Source: Pseudomonas sp. G34 (GTDB taxonomy: Bacteria > Pseudomonadota > Gammaproteobacteria > Pseudomonadales > Pseudomonadaceae). From it: a stretch of 64,000 nucleotides of DNA. Shown one piece after another: positions 1 to 8,500 of this stretch. The stretch lies in NCBI RefSeq assembly GCF_031119625.1, contig NZ_JAVHZV010000018.1:124001-188000 (forward strand), given 5' to 3'. Position 1 is the stretch's first letter. Every line of letters begins with the position of its first letter. The notes under the pieces were generated by a model, which did no database searches, had not been told where the DNA came from, and saw only the letters and a list, made by a program, of their open reading frames with translations. Both the position numbers and the translations under genes were made by a program.

Positions 1-966
1 GCGCTCGCCGTAGGGCGGGTTGCTGATCACCAGCCCCTTCTGGTTCTGGTCCGGGCGCGGCTCGAAGGTCGCCACCTCGCCCTGGTAGACCTTGATCCAG
101 TCGCTCAACCCGGCGCGGTCGATGTTGTTGCGCGCCGGCTGGATGAGTCGCGGGTCGGCTTCGTAGCCACGAATCCATAGCGGCGGCTTGGCCATACCGG
201 CTGCAGCGCGCTCCTCGGCTTCGGCACGCAGGCGGCTCCAGGTGGCCGGCACATGACCCAGCCAGTTGCTGAAGCCCCACTGCTCGCGCGTCAGATTCGG
301 CGCGATATCGGCGGCGATCATCGCCGCCTCGACCAGGAAGGTGCCCACGCCGCACATCGGGTCGGCCAACGCGCCACCCTCGGCGGCGATCCGCGGCCAG
401 CCGGCGCGGATCAGCACGGCAGCGGCCAGGTTCTCTTTCAACGGCGCCGCACCCTGCTGCAGGCGGTAGCCGCGCTGGTGCAGGCTGTGGCCGGAGAGAT
501 CCAGGGAGAGGATCGCTTCGCCACGATCCAGGCGCAGGTGCACGCGCAGATCCGGGTTGAGCTTGTCCACCGAGGGGCGAGTGCCGTCGGCCTGGCGCAG
601 CTTGTCGACGATGGCGTCCTTGACCTTCAAGGCGCCGAAGTGGGTGTTGTCGATCCCCGAGCCATTACCACTGAACTCCACGGCCAGGCTGCCACTGGGC
701 TCCAGGTGCTCGAACCAGTCGACACCGAGCACGCCCTCATAAAGGCTCTCGGCATCGCGCACCGGGAAGCGCGCCAGCACCAGCAGCACCCGGTTGGCCA
801 GTCGTGACCACAGGCACAGGCGATACGCCGTCTCCATGCTGGCCAGGCCGCGAATTGCCGAGGTGTGCTCGCGGGCCTCGTTGAGGCCCAGCGCCTTGGC
901 TTCCTCGAGCAACAGGCCTTCGAGCCCCTTGGGGCACGTGAGGAAGAGTTCGTTATCGTCCGACAT
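1..966 (-). CDS. rlmL: 23S rRNA (guanine-N2) methyltransferase RlmL/RlmKL, N-terminal part, cut by window edge
   Basis: The 322 visible codons read MSDDNELFLTCPKGLEGLL at the N-terminus, starting with ATG at 966, and run off the left edge. Residues about 40-155 look like a THUMP RNA-binding domain. A Rossmann methyltransferase follows, with the SAM-binding motif DPMCGVGTF and the catalytic motif NPPYGER at the window edge. The family (PF01170 with THUMP) methylates G2445 of 23S rRNA. In pseudomonads a second methyltransferase domain for G2069 (RlmK) is fused C-terminally, but that part lies outside the window. It is divergent from rmf, and rlmL, rmf and pyrD are, as I recall, also neighbours in P. 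aeruginosa. No frameshift is visible. Confidence 0.93.
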   Translation of the reverse strand, partial: MSDDNELFLTCPKGLEGLLLEEAKALGLNEAREHTSAIRGLASMETAYRLCLWSRLANRVLLVLARFPVRDAESLYEGVLGVDWFEHLEPSGSLAVEFSGNGSGIDNTHFGALKVKDAIVDKLRQADGTRPSVDKLNPDLRVHLRLDRGEAILSLDLSGHSLHQRGYRLQQGAAPLKENLAAAVLIRAGWPRIAAEGGALADPMCGVGTFLVEAAMIAADIAPNLTREQWGFSNWLGHVPATWSRLRAEAEERAAAGMAKPPLWIRGYEADPRLIQPARNNIDRAGLSDWIKVYQGEVATFEPRPDQNQKGLVISNPPYGER

Positions 967-1389
967 CAGAAATCCAGTGCCCGAAGGCGGTAATGGGTTT
1001 GGCCCAGTGGTGGGCGCAACCAAAAATAAGTGACAAGAAGTCGCAATGCGACCCTTCGTCTGAATAAATTGCAGCTGCAATCGATAGCCATTCACGATGG
1101 CAAAACACCAGCAACGTTCACACAAGCCGCTGGTAGCGCGGGTTTCAGCCAGCAACGCGGCTAGCAGCTGAAAAGCTTATGGCCTCACCCTCGAAAGCGT
1201 TACGTCCTTATGACAAATCGATCATTCACAGCGCATCGCACATTCGATAGAAATCTACCCAGGCCGTCGTCGCAATGACGTCGGCACATGGAGGCTCGCG
1301 ACGCCGGCAGCGGACTCCAACGGCAGACCTTCTGCCTGACCTTCCAAAGGTCTACGGGACATACAGTCAACAAGTGAGGGCAACACCCT
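967..1389. other. Intergenic region between rlmL and rmf (promoters and rmf leader)
   Basis: This 423-bp gap separates two divergent genes and has no credible coding frame. It contains two imperfect hairpins: arms TTTCAGC/GCTGAAA near 1142-1172, and arms AGACCTT (1325-1331)/AAGGTCT (1347-1353) in what would be the rmf leader. A purine-rich GAGGG lies about 9 bases before the rmf ATG. rmf is growth-phase regulated in other gamma-proteobacteria, so the long leader may be regulatory. I could not assign a -35/-10 pair with confidence. Confidence 0.4.
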
Positions 1390-1605
1390 ATGAGAAGACT
1401 TAAGCGTGATCCGTTAGAAAAAGCATTTTTGCGCGGCTATCAGTACGGTATCAGTGGTAAATCCCGCGAGCTGTGTCCTTTCACTCTTCCGTCCGTGCGT
1501 CAAGCCTGGCTCAATGGCTGGCGTGAAGGCCGCGGTGACAACTGGGACGGTTTGACCGGCACTGCCGGTATCCATCGACTCAACGAACTTCGCGCTGTCG
1601 GCTAA
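1390..1605 (+). CDS. rmf: Ribosome modulation factor
   Basis: The 71-residue basic protein matches Rmf over its full length: MRRLKRDPLEKAFLRGYQYG at the N-terminus, then the family segment CPFTLPSVRQAWLNGWREGR and a short C-terminal tail. Rmf binds the 30S/50S platform near the anti-Shine-Dalgarno region and joins 70S ribosomes into inactive 100S dimers in stationary phase. GAGGG lies about 9 bases before the ATG. An intrinsic terminator follows at 1664-1689, so the gene is monocistronic, and pyrD converges on it. Length is slightly above E. coli Rmf (55 aa), as is usual for Pseudomonas. Confidence 0.96.
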   Translation: MRRLKRDPLEKAFLRGYQYGISGKSRELCPFTLPSVRQAWLNGWREGRGDNWDGLTGTAGIHRLNELRAVG

Positions 1606-1663
1606 AGCCAAGGACCTACCGACTTCACCAAGCACGCTCCATCCGAGCGGCGGGCGAGAGCCC

Positions 1664-1689
1664 AGGGCTCCCTTAGGGAGCCCTTTTTA
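1664..1689 (+). terminator. Intrinsic terminator of rmf
   Basis: Arms AGGGCTCCC (1664-1672) and GGGAGCCCT (1676-1684) form a perfect 9-bp stem with a 3-base loop, followed by a U tract. The U tract exists only on the plus strand, so it serves rmf rather than pyrD. Confidence 0.9.
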
Positions 1690-1700
1690 TTGCCCGTGAT

Positions 1701-2723
1701 TCAGCGCCGCGCCGCGGCAATGGCGTCTACCGCTTCGCGAATCAACGCCGGCCCCTTGTAGATGAAGCCCGAATAGATCTGCACCAGGCTCGCCCCTGCG
1801 GCGATCTTTTCGGCGGCATGCCGGCCTTCGGTGATGCCACCGGCGGCGATGATCGGCAACCTCCCCCCCAGTTCGCTCGCCAACACGCTGACCGTGTGGG
1901 TGCTCTTGTCACGCACCGGCGCACCGGAAAGCCCACCGGCCTCATTGGCGAACGCCAGGTTCTCGACGCCCTCGCGGCTCAGCGTGGTGTTGGTGGCGAT
2001 CACCGCATCCATGCCGCTTTCCAGTAGCGCGGTGGCGACCTGCACGGTTTCCTCGTCGCTCATGTCCGGGGCGATCTTGATCGCCAGCGGCACACGCCGG
2101 CCATGGCTGAGGGTCAGTTGGTTCTGGCGCTTGTGCAGGGCATCGAGCAGTTGCTTGAGCGAATCGCCGAACTGCAGGCTGCGCAGGCCCGGCGTGTTCG
2201 GCGAGCTGACGTTGACGGTGATGTAGCTGGCGTGGGCGTAGACCTTGTCCAGGCAGATCAGGTAATCGTCCACCGCACGCTCGACCGGGGTATCGACGTT
2301 CTTGCCGATGTTGATGCCCAGCACGCCACGGTATTTGGCTGCCTGCACGCGGGCCAGCAGGTGGTCGACGCCATGGTTGTTGAAGCCCATGCGGTTGATG
2401 ATCGCCTCGGCCTCCGGCAGGCGGAACAGGCGCGGCTTGGGGTTGCCCGGCTGCGGCCGTGGGGTGACGGTGCCGATCTCCACGAAACCGAAGCCCAGCC
2501 CGGCGAAACCGTCGATGGCATCGCCGTTCTTGTCCAGGCCCGCGGCCAACCCTACCGGGTTGGCGAACTGCAGCCCCATGACCGTTACCGGCAGGCTGCT
2601 CGGCGCCTTGCACAGGCGCCCGGCCAGCCCCAGGCGGCCAGCGGCGCCGATCAGGTCGATGGACAGCTCGTGGGAAGTTTCCGGGGACAGTTTGAATAGC
2701 AGCTCGCGGGCCAGGTTGTACAT
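1701..2723 (-). CDS. pyrD: Dihydroorotate dehydrogenase (quinone), class 2
   Basis: The protein has 340 residues, typical for class 2 enzymes. It oxidises dihydroorotate to orotate on the inner face of the cytoplasmic membrane, passing electrons to quinone (fourth step of pyrimidine synthesis). The N-terminal helices (residues 1-40) are the membrane/quinone-binding extension that marks class 2. FMN-binding GLDKNGD is at 62-68. [11 protein letters not shown] at 171-181 carries the class 2 catalytic serine. The C-terminal half shows [10 protein letters not shown] and IAAGGI phosphate-binding segments. The ATG at 2723 has only a weak ribosome binding site but matches the family N-terminus. Confidence 0.97.
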   Translation of the reverse strand: MYNLARELLFKLSPETSHELSIDLIGAAGRLGLAGRLCKAPSSLPVTVMGLQFANPVGLAAGLDKNGDAIDGFAGLGFGFVEIGTVTPRPQPGNPKPRLFRLPEAEAIINRMGFNNHGVDHLLARVQAAKYRGVLGINIGKNVDTPVERAVDDYLICLDKVYAHASYITVNVSSPNTPGLRSLQFGDSLKQLLDALHKRQNQLTLSHGRRVPLAIKIAPDMSDEETVQVATALLESGMDAVIATNTTLSREGVENLAFANEAGGLSGAPVRDKSTHTVSVLASELGGRLPIIAAGGITEGRHAAEKIAAGASLVQIYSGFIYKGPALIREAVDAIAAARR

Positions 2724-3073
2724 GGGCAGGCTTAGCTCGGCAGTGGCGAAATCGAAAGTCGCGAATTATAGCCGGCCAAGCCTTCGCGTAGCGAGGATTA
2801 GAGCCCGTTCACGCTCTCGCGAGCTAGATACGCAAGAAGCGGCAACTACAAGGCAGAAGCGGCCGTTCCCACCGTAGGGTGGACAACGCTCTTTTTGTCC
2901 ACCATTTCGATCGCAGAGCGGTGGACGGATGAAGCGTCGTCCACCCTACGAAAGGCCCCTTACGCCACTATTCAGATCTGTAGGGTGGGCTTTAGCCCAC
3001 CACTGCAAATGGCCGCTTTCGCCGCTTAGCTGCCAAAATCGACGAACCTGGCCTGAAGATTATGAACAGGTTC
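2724..3073. repeat. Intergenic repeat cluster with copy A of a terminal-inverted-repeat element
   Basis: This 350-bp gap has no gene. It contains copy A (core 2874-2949) of a repeat that recurs at 20719-20808 and 43274-43363. The core begins GTAGGGTGGAC and ends with its complement GTCCACCCTAC, and shares the internal segment CAACGCTCTTTTTGTCCACC. Similarity continues outside the core: CTACAAGGCAG on the left also occurs (inverted) beside copy B. GCCAAAATCGACGAACCTGG at 3032-3051 is found inverted beside copy B near 20555. A separate hairpin, GGTGGGCT/AGCCCACC, lies at 2984-3001. Confidence 0.8.
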
Positions 3074-3295
3074 TCAGGGCAAGCGCCGCAGGCTGAGCAG
3101 CTCACCGGCATCGTTGAACTCGAGCTCGAAGGAACCATGAATACCGGCGTGGGTCAGAAACGCGCGGAAATGGTGGGCCGGAATGCTGACCCGGCGCCCG
3201 TCACGGCTGAGCGCCTGAATGCGGTTGGCCCGCCCCTGATAGATCGCCTGCACGCGGTCTGCGGGTAATGCGATATCCAGAACCAGGCTGGCCAT
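3074..3295 (-). CDS. DUF2835 family protein
   Basis: The 73-residue protein begins MASLVLDIALPADRVQAIYQ. I chose the ATG at 3295 over upstream starts because family members begin here and GGGAG lies 8-9 bases upstream. The small beta-rich fold resembles DUF2835 (PF11197), with the signature DGRRVSIPAHHFRAFLTHAG followed by GSFELEF. Its function is not known. It is divergent from the gene starting at 3451, with about 155 bp between the start codons. The assignment is from remembered family pattern, without a search. Confidence 0.8.
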   Translation of the reverse strand: MASLVLDIALPADRVQAIYQGRANRIQALSRDGRRVSIPAHHFRAFLTHAGIHGSFELEFNDAGELLSLRRLP

Positions 3296-3450
3296 GGAGG
3301 CTCCCTTGCAAATCAATCGACGGATTCTGCCACACTCCCAGGCGCTGCACGCGCCACGCCGCAACATCGCCGACATTCTGCACCGGGGTCGTGCAACTGG
3401 CCGCCAGCTCTGCCACACTGCGCCAGGCAAACCGACGTACGTGAGCTGCC

Positions 3451-4314
3451 ATGAGCCTGCCTGAACAGCCCAGCCTTCTTGCCTCACGCCTGGCCGCCCT
3501 GGCCCAGCGCGTCGGTCTGCTTGGCCGCGGCTGCAAGCCGATCTTCGAACGCGCCAGCCAGTTGCAGCTGCCGTTCTCCGCCATCCCCACCTTTGCCGAC
3601 AACATCTGCTGGCTCGGCGGCCCGCCGCTGCAGCGCCTCAAGGATCTGCCGCGCAGCGCCCTGTCCGGTCCGGTGCAGGAAGACAAGGCCGAAGCCCACG
3701 CCGCGCTGATCCAGCTCATCGAGGTCGAGCATCGCCATCTGCCGCAGTTCGACCTGCGCCTGGTCGACAGCCTGGTGCATTGCGACGGCAGCTACGGCAG
3801 CCTCGAGGACTACGCGGCCAGTGAAGCCTGCCGGCAGATTCGCATCATCAGCTATCGCGACTTCCTCAAGCACCTGAGCAAGGCGCTGCCCGACTATCCG
3901 CAGCAGGATCTCGAGCTGTTTCACGCCCAGTGGCGCGGCGAGCGGCTGTTCTGGGCTGGCGAGGCGAATCCCGAAGCGTTCGCCAGCGCAGTGGCCTATG
4001 CGCGGCTGCGCGGCCTGGAAATCACCCTGCCGGCGCACATTACCTACTACCGCATCAGCCCCGCCGGCCTGCGCGACCTGGAACAGCGTTACCACGCCCT
4101 GGCGATGCCCTGCGCGGCCTGGAGCGATGCCTGCTTCATGCAGCTGTTGATGGAGCACGAGGTGCCCTATGCGCGCCTGAGCTTGCTGCGCACGCCGGGC
4201 TCGCCGGAGTTCCTGTTGCTGCCCAAGCATTCGCCCCAGGCCTGCGCGCTGGGCGAAGGGCTGCTGCAGGCCGGCGCACCGGACATGCTGCGTTACGTGC
4301 GGGAACTCGGCTGA
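3451..4314 (+). CDS. Conserved hypothetical protein (resembles DUF6685-type Pseudomonas proteins)
   Basis: The protein has 287 residues with no signal peptide or membrane segment. It opens MSLPEQPSLLASRLAALAQR and contains the well-ordered stretch CKPIFERASQLQLPFSAIPT at about 31-50. It is soluble and rich in Leu and Ala, with an acidic central part (LIEVEHRHLPQFDLRLVDSL). It looks like the Pseudomonas-restricted family I remember as DUF6685, but that label needs a profile search. I recognise no catalytic motif and propose no function. The start at 3451 follows GAGCTGCC, a weak ribosome binding site. Confidence 0.7.
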   Translation: MSLPEQPSLLASRLAALAQRVGLLGRGCKPIFERASQLQLPFSAIPTFADNICWLGGPPLQRLKDLPRSALSGPVQEDKAEAHAALIQLIEVEHRHLPQFDLRLVDSLVHCDGSYGSLEDYAASEACRQIRIISYRDFLKHLSKALPDYPQQDLELFHAQWRGERLFWAGEANPEAFASAVAYARLRGLEITLPAHITYYRISPAGLRDLEQRYHALAMPCAAWSDACFMQLLMEHEVPYARLSLLRTPGSPEFLLLPKHSPQACALGEGLLQAGAPDMLRYVRELG

Positions 4315-4399
4315 CCGACAGGTTTTGTAACCACTTGGGCGAAATGCGCGCGGCAATGGCGGGTCACTCTTTGCTCCCCTCTTCGTCTGGAGCATCGCC

Positions 4400-5407
4400 G
4401 TGCGCACTACCCTCGCCTCTTTGCTGATCGCAGCCAGCCTGCCTGCCCTTGCTGCCGAAACGCCGCGCTATGGCGCCGAGCTGCAAGGTTTCGACTACCC
4501 CCATGCAGTCAAACGCTTCAACTTCGAATCCCAGGGCAACGCGGTGCAGATGGCCTACATGGACATCCAGCCCGAGCAGGCCAACGGCCGCACCGTGCTG
4601 CTGATGCATGGCAAGAACTTCTGTGCGGCAACCTGGGAAGGCAGCATTGCGGCGCTCAGCGCCGCGGGTTACCGCGTGATAGCGGCGGACCAGATCGGTT
4701 TCTGCAAATCCAGCAAGCCGGCGCATTACCAATACAGCTTCCAGCAACTGGCCAGCAACACCCATGCACTGCTCGAACAGATCGGTGTCGACAAGGTGAC
4801 CGTCATGGGCCACTCCATGGGCGGCATGCTCGCCACCCGCTACGCCCTGCTCTACCCCGATCAGGTCGAGCAACTGGTGATGGTCAACCCGATCGGCCTG
4901 GAGGACTGGAAAACCCTCGGCGTGCCTTACCTGAGCGTCGATCAGTGGTACCAGCGCGAACTGAAAACCACCGCCGAGGCCAGCCGCAACTACCAGAAGA
5001 ACACCTACTACGCCGGCCAGTGGCGGCCCGAGTTCGATCGTTGGGTCGACATGCAGGCAGGCATGTTCAACGGTGACGGCAAGGAGATCGTCGCCTGGAA
5101 CTCGGCGCTGACCTACGACATGGTCTACACCCAGCCGGTGGTCTACGAATTTTCCGAACTGCAGATGCCCACGCTGTTGCTGATCGGCGAGCAGGACAAC
5201 ACCGCCATCGGCAAGGACGCCGCCCCCGAGGCCGTGCGCGGCAAACTGGGCAACTACAAGGCACTGGGCCCGGCCACCGCCAAACGTATCCCCGACGCGA
5301 CCCTGGTGACCTTCCCCGACCTTGGCCATTCGCCGCAGATCCAGGAGCCTGAGCGCTTTCACAAGGCACTGCTCGACGGCCTGCAGAAGAAACCCGCAGG
5401 CAGTTGA
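4400..5407 (+). CDS. Exported alpha/beta-fold hydrolase
   Basis: The 335-residue protein starts at a GTG (4400) and carries a signal peptide, RTTLASLLIAASLPALAAE, so it is probably periplasmic. The alpha/beta hydrolase fold shows the oxyanion region MHGKNFCAATW, the nucleophile elbow GHSMGG (serine near residue 139), an acid in the IGEQDNT segment and the terminal histidine in DLGHSPQIQEP. These features match the epoxide-hydrolase/haloalkane-dehalogenase branch, but the substrate cannot be read from sequence. It is followed by a strong terminator at 5508-5543 and stands alone. Confidence 0.88.
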   Translation: MRTTLASLLIAASLPALAAETPRYGAELQGFDYPHAVKRFNFESQGNAVQMAYMDIQPEQANGRTVLLMHGKNFCAATWEGSIAALSAAGYRVIAADQIGFCKSSKPAHYQYSFQQLASNTHALLEQIGVDKVTVMGHSMGGMLATRYALLYPDQVEQLVMVNPIGLEDWKTLGVPYLSVDQWYQRELKTTAEASRNYQKNTYYAGQWRPEFDRWVDMQAGMFNGDGKEIVAWNSALTYDMVYTQPVVYEFSELQMPTLLLIGEQDNTAIGKDAAPEAVRGKLGNYKALGPATAKRIPDATLVTFPDLGHSPQIQEPERFHKALLDGLQKKPAGS

Positions 5408-5507
5408 AGTCGTCGCTGCGTGCAGCGATAAGCAGGGCCGGTAGTCCCGGCTGTCGCCGCGCACGCCGCAAAGCCATGCCCTGCTTGAAAGTCGGTGCAA
5501 GGCCACA

Positions 5508-5543
5508 CAAAAAAACGCCCCGAACCAGTCGGGGCGTTTTTTT
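5508..5543. terminator. Bidirectional intrinsic terminator between the hydrolase gene and gdhB
   Basis: Arms ACGCCCCGA (5515-5523) and TCGGGGCGT (5529-5537) form a 9-bp stem with a 5-base loop. It is flanked by an A run on the left and a T run on the right, so it can stop transcription from both convergent genes. Confidence 0.92.
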
Positions 5544-5564
5544 CAGGTGCAGCGCTTACTCAGT

Positions 5565-8500
5565 TCAGCTTGGCAGCACCGGCAGCTGGCTTTGCGCCAG
5601 GTCGCTCAGTTCACGATTGGCCACGGCGTACATGGCGTAATCGCTGCCCGAGGCCGAACGCAGCTCGGCGAGCATGGCCTTCCAGCGGTCGACCAGGCGA
5701 CGATTCTGCTCGAGCCAGGCCTCGACACGCGCCTCGATCGACTCGGGGCCGTTGGCCAATTGCAGAACGGAGACGGTGATGGCGCGCTGCTGCGCGTCCA
5801 GGTCGTCCCGGAACGCCTCGCGGGCCAGGGCCTGCCAGTTGCTTTCCACGCTCAGGCCGCTGATCTGCTGCAGGTACCACGACAGGTCCAGTGCATCGGA
5901 CACCGCGAAGTAGGCAGACGCCACCTCGGTCGGCTCGCGACCGGTGAGGTCCGCCGACTCGATGATCGGCAGCAGCGTGTACAGATGACCGGTGCCGGCC
6001 ACCACGCGCGACAGCAGCTCCGGCACGCCAGCCTCGACGTAGGTCTGGTAGCGCGCCATCCACTCGTCACGGGCCGGGCCTTCGAGCAGCTCGTCCAGGC
6101 GCATGGCCAGGGCTTTCACACGTGGCCCGAGGTGGGCGACATCGCGGGCGGCGTCCAGGTCGTTGCGGCGGCTGCGCAGGTACCAGCGCGTGGCGCGACG
6201 GCCCAGGCGCATCAGCTCGTCCATCATGGTCAGCTGCAGGTCGGCGGGCACCTGGTTGTCCAGGGCCTCGATCTGCCGCCACCAGAACGGCAGGTGGAAG
6301 ACGTCACGCACCACCACATAAGCCGCGGCAACCTGCGCCGAGCCCACGCCAGTGGACTCCTTCAGGCGCTGCACGAAGGTGATGCCCATGTGGTTGACCA
6401 GATCGTTGGCGATCTGCGTGCTGACGATCTCGCGCTTGAGGCGGTGACGGCGCATGGCCTCGCCGTACTCCTGGGCCAGGCGCGCCGGGAAGGCGGTTTC
6501 CATCTCCCGCGTCAGGTAGTCGTCATCGGTGATATCGGACTTGATCAGGGCTTCCTGCAGCTCGATCTTGCTGTAGGAAATCAACACCGACAACTCGGGG
6601 CGGGTGAGGCCCTGGCCCTTGGTGGCGCGCTCGTTGAGTTCTTCCTCGCTGGGCAGGAACTCCAGGGCGCGGTCCAGCTTGCCGGTGGCTTCCAGCGCGG
6701 CCATCAGGCGCTTGTATTCACCCTGGCGTTCGCGGGCACGGCGCTCGGCCAGCGATAGCGCCTGGGTCTGCTTGTAGTTGTTGCCCAGAACCAGATTGCC
6801 CACGTCCTCGGTCATCTCGGCGAGCAGCGTGTTGCGCTGCTTGCCGGTCATGTCGCCGGCGGTGACGATCTCGTTGAGCAGGATCTTGATGTTCACCTCG
6901 TGGTCGGAACAGTCCACCCCACCGGCGTTGTCGATGAAGTCGGTGTTGCTGGCCCCGCCATTGAGGCCGTACTCGACGCGGCCGAGCTGGGTCATGCCCA
7001 GGTTGCCGCCCTCGCCCACCACCTTGGCACGCAGTTCGCGGCCGTCGACGCGCAGCACGTCGTTGGCCTTGTCGCCAACGTCGGCATGGCTCTCGCGGCT
7101 GGACTTGACGTAGGTGCCGATACCGCCGTTCCAGATCAGGTCGACCGGCGCCTTGAGCAGCGCGTTGAGCAGCTCGGTCGGCGCCAGCTTGTCGGCCTGG
7201 ATGTCGAAACGCGCCTTCATCTCCGGGCTGATGGCAATGCTCTTGGCGCTGCGCAGGAAGATGCCGCCGCCCTGGGAGATCAGCGACGCGTCGTAGTCGG
7301 CCCAGCTCGAACGCGGCAGGTCGAACAGGCGCTTGCGCTCGACGAAGCTGCGCGCGGCATCCGGGTTGGGGTCGATGAAGATATGCAGGTGGTTGAAGGC
7401 AGCGACCAGCTGCAGCGACTCGGACAGCAGCAGGCCATTGCCGAACACGTCACCGGCCATGTCGCCGATGCCGATCACGGTGGTCAGATCCTTCTGCACG
7501 TCGATGCCGCGTTCACGGAAGTGACGCTGCACCGAGACCCAGGCGCCCTTGGCGGTAATGCCCATGCCCTTGTGGTCGTACCCGGCCGAGCCGCCCGAAG
7601 CGAAGGCGTCGCCGAGCCAGAAGCCATATTCGTTGGCGATGCCGTTGGCGATGTCGGAGAAGGTCGCGGTGCCCTTGTCGGCGGCAACCACCAGGTACGG
7701 ATCGTCGCCATCGTGGCGCACCACGTTGGCCGGTGGCGCCACCTCGCCTTCTTTCAGGTTGTCGGTGATGTCCAGCAGGCCGCTGATGAAGATGCGGTAG
7801 CAGGCGATGGCCTCGGCCTGGATCTCGTCACGGCCGCCGCCCAGCGGCAGGCGCCGCGGCACAAAGCCGCCCTTGGCGCCGACCGGTACGATCACCGCGT
7901 TCTTGACCTGCTGGGCCTTGACCAGGCCAAGCACTTCGGTACGGAAGTCCTCTTCGCGGTCGGACCAGCGCAGGCCGCCGCGCGCCACGTTGCCGAAGCG
8001 CAGGTGCACGCCCTCGACCCGCGGCGAATAGACGAAGATCTCGAACTTGGGCACCGGGCGCGGCAGGTCGGTGATCGCGCTGGGGTCGAACTTGAAGCTG
8101 AAGTAGCCCTTGTTCTCGCCCGAGGCATCCGGCTGATAGAAGTTGGTGCGCAGCGTGGCCTTGATCAGGTCCAGGTAGCGCCGCAGGATGCGGTCTTCGT
8201 TGAGCACCGCGACGTTGTCCAGGGCACCGAGAATCGCCTGCTCGAGCTTGTGCTGCTTGTCGTGCAGGTCATCGGCACTGAGCTTGCGCGCCAGGTAGAA
8301 GCGGGTCTTGAACAGGCGCACCAGCTCGCGGGCGATGTCCGGGTGGTTGAGCAGCGTGTTGGCGATGTAACCCAGGTCGAAGCCCAGGCGGATCTGCTTG
8401 AGATAGCGGGCATAGGCGCGCAGCAGCGCCACGTCACGCCAGGCCAGGCCGGCGGTCAGCACCAGGCGGTTGAAGGCGTCGTTCTCGGCGTCGCCGTGCA

